NCBI RefSeq assembly: GCF_037038585.1
Contig: NC_092521.1
Coordinates: 56,147,898-56,211,897, forward strand
Direction of reading: 5' to 3'
From: Patagioenas fasciata
Taxonomy: Eukaryota > Chordata > Aves > Columbiformes > Columbidae
DNA: 64,000 nucleotides
Made by a program: the position numbers and the translations under genes. Below are positions 50,925 through 62,245 of this stretch, piece after piece; the stretch's first letter is position 1; each line of letters opens with the position of its first letter. The notes under the pieces are model-generated. The model was given only the letters and a program-made list of their open reading frames with translations. It did not search any database and was not told the DNA's origin.

Positions 50925-53900
50925 ATGGTATATTTTTGTAATGGAGAAGAGTCTTTTTAAAAAGTCATTTTGTAACATAAGTCAACCTGGTTTGCTGCCA
51001 GGATGAGTTTACATTTAAGAGTGTTTATATCAAAAAAGTGCCCATGTGCCATGTCTCAGATGACAAGACCTGGCTAACTGTCAGTTCACATCTGTTCCCA
51101 ATATGCACCCTCCGAAAGTAATGAAAATCCTATAACCACAGCCTCAATATCTTTTTTTTTTTTTTTTTTCCACAGCAAACAACAAGCTTTTTCATGAACG
51201 GGCAAGGATTTCAGATCAAATTTGAGGCCTGTAGAATGGGAACAAGGATAACAATTCACAGATGACCTCATAAAAGGATTTGTAAACTTCAGTACAATAG
51301 ATAGAGGCAGAAGGAAAAGATAAAAGGAAAAGAAAACATAAACAAGCATTAAATAGTTCGCATTTTGGCTTTCACCTCCAGTTGGATATTTAGTTTCAGA
51401 GGAACTAGAAAGCATAAACAGAAGTGTCCAGACATAATGATTTCTTAGTTATGAAAGAAGAGTTGGGGGGAGGGGTGGTAGAGAGAGGTGGGAAGTAGGA
51501 AGTAGTCATAACCATTCCCACTCCTATGATACCAAATTTTCTTGTGAGGACAGGGTAAAAAAAAAGGATACAATTTGGACCCAAATTAGACCTGTTCAGA
51601 ATTACTTTTCTTCTGCACACTGAGTACCTACATTTTCCATTTATGTTCTTTCCAAAAGGACTGACTTTTGCAAGTGATAAGTACTTCCAACTTCAATTTA
51701 AATCTGTTACTTATTCATGCATTTAGATGCTGAATTTTCGACGTGTGGTTAGAAAATATCAGCCTTGGATCATATGATAAATAGCGTCAGGATTTCTAAG
51801 TTCTGCTTTGTATATGCAATGGAAACACCAGAATGCTTTTCAAAAAGCACTCTTTCCTGCCCCAAGCTATACTGAAGACAAGGCTGCTTGTCTGCAGTGC
51901 ATTCCTCATCTTCTCCATTTTTCTTCTCCCATTCATCGCTCCACTTAGAGACAAACTCTGCTCACAGCTCCTACCCTGTTCTCTGGAGAACTGATGTGTG
52001 ATCATTAATGATCCTGCATTGCTGTAAAGCAGCAAGAGCTACTAGTATTTTAATTGCAGAACTGAGGACCATCACAAACCTTTCATGCACGTACAAGGTA
52101 CGCTTTTTGCAAACATGCTTTCTCTAGCAAAGCAATATAGCATTCTAGAACAAATAAAAGAGAAGTTCTAACATAAAAAACAAGGCTAGAGACAAGAATG
52201 AGAGAAATAATTAACACGAGTGACAAGTGTGAGTCATGTCTCTTAAGTGCTGTGCTGTGCATGTCTCTTCAGAGCTGTGGGAATTCCTCCGGCTCTTTAG
52301 TTAATGTGGGTGGTGTATGGTCCTACAGTTTCTCACCTTCAACTCTGTTAGGAAACTGCAGCTATTGTTCTGAGATGTGGATGTTACAAGAGTTACCCAG
52401 ACTTTTTCTTGTACCCAACCTTGTTGATTAACAGTGATATCACACACAAAAACAGGCATGCAAAGACACACAGCCTTAGATCTAGACACTTTCTACTGAG
52501 AAAAGCCCCCAAAACTTTCACAGTCCTGAAAACAGCAGCAAAGGAATCCATTTGGTTTAAGATCAGATCTGTCTTTAAGCAAGATTTCATGGGACAGCCT
52601 CTTACTTGCACAGTGGGAAATGATGTCTATTCACAAAAATAAATAAACGGGTTCAAAAATAAATAAGTAAAAAGCAGTAACAAACCACAACCTGATGTCC
52701 CAAGAGCACCAGAGCTGTGATAAAGACATTCAGCACTTGTTCTTTACAATCATATAAAATCTTCTTGAGCAGCTGAAGTTCTCCATGTTTCCATGTACGT
52801 GTGTATACAGAGATACAAATACATAGATGACTTGAGATAGAGTACTCAGTTATGAATAGTGTTTATTCTAACTTAATTGTTCTAATCCAGGATTGAGCAA
52901 GGTACTTCAATGTTTTTGTGATTTTTTAGCCTATTAAATAAACTATTCTTCTGAGAATGCTTTTTGTTCCAATACTAATTTATGCATTTATTTCATCAGG
53001 AATTATGGACAACAGACTCTAATTCATCTTGTTTTGTTCTACCTATGGTCCTGCTCCCAAAAACAGCTAAGAAAATGCTTGAATTTCCGTGTGTCTTTAA
53101 TAAAAGTGATTTGCTTTGAAGAATGAGATATACTTGTCTTGGTACACCAAGCATTTGCCTCTGACATAGACATACTTGCATTCCGATAACTTTCATTCTC
53201 CCTAGTTTTCAGCTCTGGATTTTTCTATAATAATCACCATCATACCTATTACTTCAAAGTACACAGTTATTTGAGATTTTGGGAATATTTTCTAAGTAAA
53301 GCCTCATCTCTAAGACCCAACAGTTACAGACTGTGGAAAAAACAGGCAGAGCCATAAAACAAAGCGTGCATTGTGGATTGTACCGATGCATTACCTATGA
53401 CCACGGTTCATCTGGCTGGTAGGTTAACAGGTCACTGGCATGGAGCCATCAGCTTTCAGAGAACAGCCTCTCTCATGGTATTTTGATATTTCCCCTCCTG
53501 GATTCATCCCAACAGGGAAGTGCTGGAGCATACGAAAACTGGGAGTGGAGCTGGGAAGCTAACCAAATTATTTCAAACCTCAGATGTTTAGGTTAGATGC
53601 TTATGTGGTCTTAAACAGCTCACCCATCCCTAAATATTACAACATCAGGAACGACGATTTAAAGTTTCAGGAATGATACAACAGTGCCAGCCACTGTTGA
53701 GTGCATTCCACATTTCTTGCAATTGCTTCTGCACCAATGAACACACTATGTGGATATTTTAGGCATAGTTATAATAATAACATTTCACCTTTTCCTTGTT
53801 CTTTTTAAGCTTATCATTGTAGTCTACCTGGACATGCTGTCCATTTATTGTCCTTGTTCCTGAGCTGCTGGAGGTACAAGACAAATAGGACCGGCTAAAT

Positions 53901-54489
53901 AGTCAGATACTCTTGTTGGCAAAAATAACAACCCTGTACTCCAGTAGAGAACATGGCACCATCCCATGTACCAGTATAGTTCAGGTCTTACTCCAGACAA
54001 AACTAAACTAACAGTTCTGTGCAAAATCCTGATTTTGAACGTACAAGATCTATCAATACAAAAATACAGTATTCATTCCTGTACGGGAAGGGGAAATCTT
54101 GCAGTGTTTTAGAAGGCCTTGTAAAGAACACTCACTATTAGAGCTTTTACTGCTAAAACTACATACTTTAGCTTTTCAGCATTTTTTTAAATCATGACAT
54201 TGAACAAAACAGCACCAAAAAAGCCTGTTAGCTCAAATCCAGCAAATCGATTTTTTTCTTTCTCATTGAAGGTGACGAAACTGTTGGTTCATGAATACCA
54301 GTGGCACCCACCTGTCACCCTCCTGCCGGTGAGACCATGAAAGATCACCGGGCTCAGGCCTTCCCACCTGCCCTGCTTGTCAGGACAGCTCAGCAGCACT
54401 ATTTTTCTGTCACGTTACTTACATGTCACAGCAATGGCATCCTTGTCCACCAGGTTATTGTCCTTTTTTAACGCTGGGCGTAGGAGCCC
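50925..54489. other. Unique DNA without a recognised gene
   Basis: AT-rich, with a T-run at 51150-51168. I looked for gag, protease, polymerase or envelope remnants, because partial LTRs of one type lie on each side, and found none. Short frames have no domains. Confidence 0.5.
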
Positions 54490-54633
54490 AGGTGTTGGCT
54501 GGCAGCGGGGTGCTGCAGGGGCTGCCCCAGGCTGCTTCCAGCCAGTTCCAGCTGAGGCCCTCAGCCAAAATGGTGGCCTCTGGAAAACATATTTAAAGGG
54601 CAAAACACTGCCTGGGAGTGATCAATAAGGGAA

Positions 54634-54664
<31 letters not shown>

Positions 54665-54760
54665 GAAAAAGTGTGAGAAATAGCCTTGCAGACACCAAGG
54701 TCAGAGGAGGAGGAGAAGGGAGAGTAGGTGGTCCCTCCCCATGAGCAGAGACTCAGGTCA
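54490..54760 (+). mobile_element. 5'/middle part of an avian ERVL-type LTR
   Basis: Recognised from phrases typical of bird ERVL-type LTRs: GGGCTGCCCCAGGCTGCTTC, CCAAAATGGTGGCCTCTGG, the TATA-like AACATATTTAAAGGG, CTGCCTGGGAGTG, then GCCTTGCAGACACCAAGG and GTCAGAGGAGGAGGAG. An A-rich tract (54632-54671, 21 A then interrupted A) sits where the family has a short purine run, an expansion within the element. The normal 3' half (AACCCACG to CAACA) is absent. Both boundaries are approximate. The 83-codon plus frame and 62-codon minus frame here are LTR artefacts. Confidence 0.65.
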
Positions 54761-55059
54761 GTCAGAGCTCGCTCCTCCATTCACTGTTCTCTCCCTACAG
54801 TTCTTTGAAATTGTTAGCGGGTATTTCACACACCACACCTTGTATGTGCAGGTCTGATTTCACAGTTAGAAAACAAGCAAGTGGGAAAATAGCTGAAGAA
54901 GCCTTGAGAGTTGGCTGTGGGTGAAAGCTCGGGGTTAGGGAGAGCGAGCCTGTGGAATGACACGAGCCGCAGAGTGCAGCTGCGTGGCTGCTGGTGTGCC
55001 TGCACGGCCTAGCTGCACACCCTGGGGCCCAAAAGGGTTTAAAAATATAATTCCTTTCA
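54761..55059. other. Unique GC-moderate spacer
   Basis: No gene or known repeat recognised. It contains a few CpGs around 54930-55010 and leads into the candidate conserved element. Confidence 0.4.
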
Positions 55060-55500
55060 TTGTATTTTACCGTGGACATTTTAAACTGCATTAAGTGGCA
55101 TATACAAACATTTTGAAGCATTGATGCTATCAGACTTTCGATTTGCCAGGCCACTGAGGGGAAACCTGAAAGCATTCAATAATGTCTCAATATTTAAGTG
55201 CATAATGGTAATGCAGAAGAAACAAATGTTTGTTTTATCGATGCAAGATCGAGTGTGTCCATGAATTGTGCAAATCAAATCATCAATCACAATGCTCAAG
55301 CTAGTCTCATCAGCCCAGCAGCATGCTATGCAAGATTCGTTAATGTATTTGGACTAATCTCCAACACACTGCAAACACAACATAAAAAGCTTCACTGTTC
55401 CGTGTTGAAAAATCTGAAATGGGGGATGATAACAAAGGTATTTTTTCACAGCAAGACTGCCAAATGCGACAGAAATTAATATTCTACACGAGCCTGCATC
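55060..55500. promoter_or_regulatory. Candidate conserved non-coding element
   Basis: This stretch has the texture of developmental conserved non-coding elements. It is AT-rich yet keeps scattered CpGs (ATCGATG, GATCGAG, TTCGTTAATG, TTCCGTG, GCGACAG) and has no simple repeats. It packs homeodomain and SOX-like words: ATCAATCAC and TTAATG for homeodomain/PBX-type factors, AACAAAG and AACAAATG for SOX/FOX types. Both strands are open for 70-90 codons, which fits slow sequence change as well as chance. Conservation itself cannot be seen from one sequence, so this rests on composition and motifs only. Confidence 0.3.
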
Positions 55501-58185
55501 TTATTGAGGGACTGCAACCCAGCACACAATTTGGAGGTGGGCGTTAGGCTTGTTTTACCTTCTTCAGTCTCAGCAGCTTGAACATTTACTAATCATATAA
55601 GTTATTTGACAGTTAGGCCTGCAGGGTAAGTTTGGAAGACAATGAATTAAGAAAAGATAACTCTTAAGAAATGTTCGGATGAAGTTAGAAGAAAACGCCC
55701 CAACTATAAGTAGTGAGCACATACTACTTTACCAGCTTTCAGCCTAAAAGCACGTATTATTTAACTTTTTAGTCAACACTGGGAAAAAAATGTATTTAGT
55801 TAAGATGACACTTCCTGTCAGAGGCAATGACAGATGTCAAATAAATGCTTAGTGGGAATGAGACTGACATCCACCAGAGACACACATAGCTCCCATACAG
55901 TGGAAGAGCTACTGATTTATAAACGTTTAATAATCCTTCTCCTAAAACCCAGCTCTATTTCCATTCAAATTCAAGAACACTTTGACCAGACAGCCTCTCA
56001 CAGCACTGAAGTTATTCACAGAAGTTAAAGTACACAGTGACTGGTATAAAGGAGGTATAAGGGCAAATGAAGGGTGAAGGATTTTTGTCTCCGGATTCTT
56101 CATTCACCTAAAGTGCAAATTTGCTGGAGTGGTTTTGTTTACGAGTGCAGGTTGAATGCATCAATTATTGAACCAACAAAATTAGGGTGATGAGGTATTT
56201 GCAGGAAAATTTAAATGCTTCTAAGTTCATTTTTGAAACATTAAAAAAAAAAATATTTTATTTCCATTGCTCCCTCTAGGAACTGCCAGAATTTCTTTTG
56301 AATATATTCAGCATTCCCAAGCAAAATTTTCATGTCAGGTGAAATCTTAAAACTGAAGAAAATATTTTATTTCTTTATTTTCCCCAAAGAAGATTTGAAA
56401 TTGTCTTATTCAGATAACCAAAACAGAAATATTAACAAAAATTAATCTCACCTTGTAACCAAAAACTTTTCCACACAGAGTAAGCCTCTTATCTATACAG
56501 TTGTAGACACAAGGATTAAGAACTGCAAGATGGGTAACTAATGGAGACGAGGGAGGTGCAGAGATATCTAACCTGCCAGCCATGGTGTAAAAGCATTGTG
56601 GCTTCAAGGCAACATTTTTTATACAGTTCTATGGGTGATTTGCCTTCATGGAAGTTGTTGAGAGTATAGCAATAAGAATGCTAGGTTACAGAATTTGAAC
56701 CTTTGAAAATAATAACAAAAACCTTCAGTTTTTACCACAGCTATTTGATTTGTAAAACACATAATCCTGCTGTTATTTCCCATTATTTTTATATTCTACT
56801 TCTTGAATACTATTTCTTGATCTCTCTCCACAAAAAATGAATGATACTAGAAATTCCTATGTCAGCAGAAGTTCAAGTATCTTGGAAGGAAAACATACAG
56901 GCAGGATAATTAGCTAGGAAATCATACTTTACTTTAAATATTATGTCTCTACAGCAACCCTTATGACTCCAAATAATCCAATTATCTCTTCTCACTTTAA
57001 TTTAAAGGAATTTGTTGTGCCTTCCACAATCAGGAGTGAATAAGGTCCATTCTTCCTGCATTGTTCTGCATTAAATATCTTATTCATGCAGCAAGTCTTA
57101 TCTGAATCCTGCTGTACAGTGTCAAATTCCTCATTGTAGAAAAGCACCTAGAATGAGGTATCTTTTGTGTTGGTTTTCCTTGACCATATGCAAAATTTCT
57201 TAATTCTTCTTTTTACATGTTTTCTTCCTAAAATACATACAGGTGAAACTGAGGGACTGGTGAGGAAAGAGAAGGTAATTCTCCCCAACTCTGATTCTAA
57301 AAATGATTTTGCTTACAGCAAATATCTATAATGCAACCACCTCCTTCTAAGTGTGTTATTTGATCCAACAGGAAATAATGTGTGAGTATATGAAACAGAA
57401 TTGTATGTCAGCAATACTGCATAGTTTTTAGATGACAACAAAGAATAATGCTTACATATACTGTACAGTGAATGAGGGAGCTCAGGTAATCCCAGCTGAA
57501 ACTGTAGCAGAAACAACCAATATCACTGTTGTCCTAAACACTAGCAGGTTTTAAGGATTTTTTTTAATGGATGTGGTTTGGACTTATTCTAAAAACAGAA
57601 GGCCTTTAAAAGCTGGACACAAAAGGACTTTAACAAAGATTACATAAAACTCTTCGCATATGTACATCACTAAACGTTCCCAGCACAGGAATAAGCATAA
57701 TCTCTATGGTCTTGCTGAAATACCAGTCCAACCCTGGAGAAACCAAGAAGGCAAAGAGCCGAGAAGAAAGAGAAGACAAATGCTTAAAATTTTTCCCATG
57801 TACAAAGAGCAAAACATTAACCACAGAATATTTTATTAACAAACAAACCCCGTTAAATGGTTCTAACACTTTTATGTGGATGATGGTATAAATTTGCTTT
57901 TGGGACTATACTCATTTTACTGTTTAATGTAAAACAGTGTTTTAGGACAGAGATTTTGTGGATTTGAAGTATCCATTATTAAGGCTAAAATGTATTCATG
58001 ATGGATGTCGTCTTTCTTAGGAAACAATGGGATGGAGGAGACAACAGTAAATGTTAATGTGTTTCAGAGGGATGGTTCCTTCATAAAGCAGAAGTGCGAG
58101 CAGTGGAATAGAGTTAATTCTCTATGTTTTTAAAAAAAGACATGTCTTTAAAAGCTTGGCTAAGAAAAAACAAAAAACTTCACAG
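55501..58185. other. Unique DNA without a recognised gene
   Basis: AT-rich unique sequence with an A-run near 56243-56252. No repeat family, exon pair or RNA gene recognised. Confidence 0.5.
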
Positions 58186-58272
58186 ATGCCCGACTACGCC
58201 GCTGCTAAACCACAAGAACTTGCCAGTAGAAAGTATACGCCTGAGAAAAAAACATTTAAAGCCTTATGGAAG
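58186..58272 (+). CDS. Candidate 29-codon first coding exon (weak)
   Basis: An ATG directly after CTTCACAG (possible acceptor or Kozak context) opens 29 codons. They end in AAG followed by GTAAGC, a strong splice-donor match, leaving phase 0. The peptide starts MPDYAAAKPQELAS and ends KTFKALWK, lysine-rich with no signal peptide or membrane segment. The exon holds three CpGs in its first 20 bases (CCCGACTACGCCGC) within an otherwise CpG-poor region, which fits coding constraint. Against it, the polypyrimidine tract upstream is purine-rich and poor, no second exon was found, and the frame extends upstream through AAAAAACAAAAAAC without need of this start. I do not recognise the protein. A chance open frame remains more likely. 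Confidence 0.18.
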
Positions 58273-60120
58273 GTAAGCTACTGTGAGAGTTTCACAATTC
58301 TTTTGGGACTCTGCTTTGAAAATAAAATTCATAATGTCAATACTGAAAAGCCTTATTGCTTTTAAAACTTATTTGAAAACACTGTAAGTGAAAGAGCTCT
58401 TTGTTTTGTTTTCATATGTAACAGTGGGATTTTTCAAGTATCTGTTTACGACTTTTACAGTCAACACTGTCTGAGCATGGCTGAAACCAGAAGTAAACAC
58501 AAAGTAATAAATGCACAATATTCTTTGCTTTATTCCCTTCCTTTATTTCTACCTTTCTATCCGTTTGGGAAAACTGGTCATATTTCACATTCTAGAGGAC
58601 AAGATAAATAGAAATTTGTCATATATAGAACGCTAAGCGTCCTCTGAGAACGCAATTTCTTCTTGGCTAGGCCAGTAACATTTTTATGTTTTCATATAAC
58701 TAAAAAACCTATTTGAAATTTCTGACTTAATACTGGAAAAGCAAAACCCACTTTAGAATACAAAAAGTGAATTATTAAAGCCAGGTTCTCTTACCATGGC
58801 CATATTCTCAGTCACTAATCTTATACGAGAGTTATAACGAACTGCAATTTTACTAGCCATAGGATATTACATTTCAGAGATCCTGCCTACTACGGTCTTC
58901 TGGAAGTAAAGCTTACTCTTGTTACAGCATGATTAACTGAAGCAGAAAAAACACCAGAAACACAGAATTAAGTTTTTGAATAGCACTTTGCAATTAGCAT
59001 TTTGTGTTGTTTGTGTGCCAGACTATAGAACTTAAAGATACGTTCAACATAACCCTGTTTGGTGTGAAATGCCACAGGTGTTCTTTCCCACTTAATTTAT
59101 GCAAGCAAAGCTCCATATTCTGAGTCTCTCTAGCTGGACATTACAATTGGAGTATTATCATCTCACAGTTTCTATTCCATCCCACACAGAGATTTTTACT
59201 TCAGGCTGCCATTTTCCACAGTCACAGTAACCACACCAAGTATTTTTCTGAACCTGTTAAAACAGGGAAGAGGGAAGTACACAACTGCAAGAGTTGTCTG
59301 TACTCTCAAACAAATGAAAACAAGTGTGCTGTGAGCAGGTTTTGATATAGCAATGATTTACCTTCTGTAAGACTTCGCTTGCCTTTAGAGGATGAAGGAT
59401 AAAGCCCTCCTTCTCACAAATGGTTGTCTTTTGTGACATTTATTTATCAGAACATGCAGTTTGCCTTCCCAGCAGCAGGAAAGGCAGTCCTGTTTCTGAA
59501 AAACTCTGCCAAAGGCTTGACGTGATTTGAGTGTTGCCAGCTCTTGAGATCTCTTCTGGAACATGATTCACTTAGATCTGGAGCCAGCTCTGCAACAGCC
59601 TCTTACAAAATCCACCTCCCCACAACTGCCTGTCATGCTCACTCACATCTGAGATACACCAAAAAGCTGGGGCCACTGTAAGAAGTCAACAGAACTCCCC
59701 CACCTTCACATCTGAGCATCTCCACACCTCTTCAGTAAATGAGACACAGAAAGACATAAGCAGTTATGGGCAGCTTCTCTCCCTTCTCTGCCTCTCCTTT
59801 TCTTTTAGGAATTATTACTAGATAGGTCCTGAGCTCTTCCTTTAACATCCAGGCTGCCTCCAAAATAGATACTTTGGAAAGGTTTGTCCCAGCCTAGAAT
59901 AAAAGGCAGGATCCCACAGGACTGCTTCATTCCTCTAGAGCCTTGTAGAGGATATTTCAAAATACAAGAAATTGGACTGTGATGTGGCCTGAGAGCTCAC
60001 ATAACAGGTCAGGGCTGGCTAACTGGAAGGTTGACAGGGAAAATGTAAATTTAGGAGAATAACTTTTATTGAGGCAACTAGGAGACAATCCTAACACAAA
60101 ATAGGTCACAGTTTACCACA

Positions 60121-60121
<1 letters not shown>
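58273..60121. other. Unique DNA without a recognised gene
   Basis: Unique sequence, GC-richer from about 59450 to 59760. No further exon matching the candidate at 58186 and no repeat family recognised. Confidence 0.5.

Positions 60122-60155
<34 letters not shown>
60122..60155. repeat. (AC)17 microsatellite
   Basis: Seventeen uninterrupted AC dinucleotides followed by about nine A. It lies 60 bases before the target duplication of the LTR. Confidence 0.98.
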
Positions 60156-60160
<5 letters not shown>

Positions 60161-60218
60161 AAAAGAAACAACGGGGAGGGGGACATTCTCTGCAAGACTC
60201 TGTCTTGTTACGCTCAAT

Positions 60219-61202
60219 TGTCACGGAGGCACCCCAAGGTTACTTTAAGGGACAACAGGGTCCAAAACAACTTTTATTAAACTGGTCAGAAACAGGGTTT
60301 TAGCACTCCAAAAGTGACTTAAATACAGGTTCGGATGTCAGTTGAGGAAAATTATTAAGGGGCAGCAACTAATAAAATGGGAGGTCCACAGAGTGCATGC
60401 ACGTGGCTTCACCCAAAACAACGCCAGAGCCGCCCCTGAGTCTGGGATGAGTACACACTTGCCTGAACACGGCGTGGGATTATTTTAAAGAGATACACGT
60501 ACTCGTAGTGAGTACGGAAAGTGTACACTCGCGATTCTACGAGGGTAAATTTATAATACACTCGCAATGCTGCAAGGGTTAATTTCACACGTGCTTGTAT
60601 TAAGCATGTAAAGTACGCGTGCAAATGTGCACGGAAAGTTACACGTGCTTTTGGGGAAGCACGGGAGGAAAATACACCCGCGATTATGCGAGGATTAATT
60701 TTACACGTGCTCATATTGAGCACGGAAAGTACGCGTGCGTATGTGCATGGAAAGTAAATAAATACATTCGCAATCCTGCGAGCAGTTTTACTCACACACG
60801 TGGCGGCAAGGCAAGTGGAGTCTCCATCCCAGGGAGGGGGGCTCTCGGTGGCAGCATCTGGCTCATACTCCAGGAGACCCACGACAAAGGATGGAGTCTC
60901 GACGAGAGTCCTGGTTTTTATTGGATGATCAGACCTGACTGTAGGCATTCCAGAAGCTTCTCTGCATCCTCACACTGGCTGTGGGGTGCCCCTGAAGCCT
61001 CCAAACATCCCCCACACTGGCCGTGGGCGCCCAGCAGCTCCCTGGAGCCTCGGCATTCCCTTTTCCTAATGGCCCTGGCCAGGGTGCTCTGAAGCCAAAC
61101 AAAAGAAGCTGTTAGCCTCAAACAGCAGAGAGAGCGAGATGTGTCTACTCCTTCCATGATGAAGGAGGGAGGGGGAGAGAGGGGGATTTGCATCCTTCCA
61201 CA
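60219..61202 (-). mobile_element. Complete solo LTR with perfect 5-bp target duplication
   Basis: A 984-bp LTR read on the minus strand: it starts TGTGGAAGGATG (plus 61202 leftward) and ends CCTCCGTGACA (plus 60219). The pentamer TCAAT flanks both sides (60214-60218 and 61203-61207), an exact target duplication typical of ERV classes making 5-bp staggered cuts. Minus-strand AATAAA hexamers lie at 60273-60278, 54 bases from the 3' end, and at about 60917-60922 within CCAATAAAAA, which might instead be a TATA-like box. A perfect octamer motif ATGCAAAT sits close to the 5' end (61186-61193). Between the two hexamers is an array of short inverted repeats, described separately. No internal viral genes are present. 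The 179-codon minus and 157-codon plus frames are artefacts of this LTR. Family not identified. Confidence 0.8.
60498..60783. repeat. Array of ten short hairpins inside the LTR
   Basis: Ten inverted repeats of 14-21 bases follow each other with A/T-rich spacers such as GGAAAGT and GGTTAATTT. Type A (CGTGCTY-loop-RAGCACG): 60498-60516, 60589-60609, 60644-60663, 60706-60724. Type B (CTCGCA-loop-TGCGAG-like): 60528-60543, 60561-60576, 60677-60692, 60767-60782. Type C (CGTGCA-loop-TGCACG): 60618-60633, 60734-60749. Order is A-B-B-A-C-A-B-A-C-B. Four have perfect 6-7-bp stems (60498, 60618, 60644, 60706), and the B at 60767 has a perfect 5-bp core. A B-A-C block repeats with a period of about 116-118 bp. 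The arms change while pairing is largely kept: GTACTC/GAGTAC, GTGCTT/AAGCAC and GTGCTC/GAGCAC occupy the same place. About 23 CpGs occur in 286 bases. Confidence 0.85.
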
Positions 61203-62178
61203 TCAATATATGTTCTTGGCTTTATCAGCCCAGAATGTGTTCCCACCTTGGCAAACTGAGTCCCTTTCAGTGGCCACCAATGCCCTGCAAGAGGTCCTGG
61301 GTTGGCAGAGGGCACACCTGGAAAATGAGGCTTTTCCTTTGTAGGATGTCAGAACAAATATGGCAACCCCAGTAAGCAACTAAGCAATCCCAGCTGCGTG
61401 CTCACAGACACATAAGGTTTGAGAGACAGAAGTCACTGAAAAGAAAACAGAGTACAATATAAACTTGAAGAAAAAAAAAAAGGGCCAACTTCACAGCTTC
61501 TAGGATCCAATTTATGGGTTTGAACCTTCAGATTGCTGAAGCACGTACTGTTGAGGGATTCATTGTTGTACTATTCACTGCATATGAAGGGAAGCTGTTG
61601 CATAAATGCTTGCATAACTCAGTCTAGAGGACAACCAAAGTCCCAGAACATCTATTGCAGGAGGCAGATACACAGCCATAAAATGTTACAAAAAAGCTAT
61701 GAGAGAAGTGTAGGTTTAGAACTCCACAAGTATACATAGCTCTTGATATATGAAATATTTTCAACTAAATAAGTGTCTTTTACTTTTCCATTTAAGAATT
61801 TTTTTAAAGAAAACTCTAACTCTAGATCTAAAAACTTAAAAATTTCTTCATAGGAGTATTTAAGTTAATATGAAAATGTGAGGCTTAACAAACACAATGA
61901 TCAGTTTGGAATCCTATTAATAAATAGCCTGCTTATTTGCAACATACCTTATTAATGCCAAGGGACTAAGTGGGACTTAACAGATGTTAAAAATAGGTGT
62001 GAAAAATAAAATTAAGTTACCAAATAAAAATTGAGAGGGCCTTAAACATTAAATACAGGAAGTACTGGTTTTCTTTCTGCATTTCATTTGAGAGGGAAGG
62101 AGTTGTTTTTATTCAGTTTTTGATCTCCATAGACTTTTCTTCTGACACAATACCCAGGTACACCAGGGCAGGTACCCC

Positions 62179-62245
62179 AATAAGGGTGCTAAGTTATCTG
62201 TTTGAAATTATATTAATAAGGGTGCTAAGTTATCTGTTTGAAATT
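62179..62245. repeat. Exact 31-bp direct repeat, 36-bp period
   Basis: A 31-base unit starting AATAAGGGTGCTAAG (62179-62209) recurs without mismatch at 62215-62245, with ATATT between the copies. The period of 36 keeps the local plus frame open. This is a recent tandem duplication. Confidence 0.93.

Noticed and set aside
60409..60948. 179-codon minus-strand open frame in the LTR
   Set aside because: It spans the hairpin array, whose repeated units happen to lack stops in this frame. A second long frame (60619-61092) runs on the opposite strand. Neither shows a viral or host domain.
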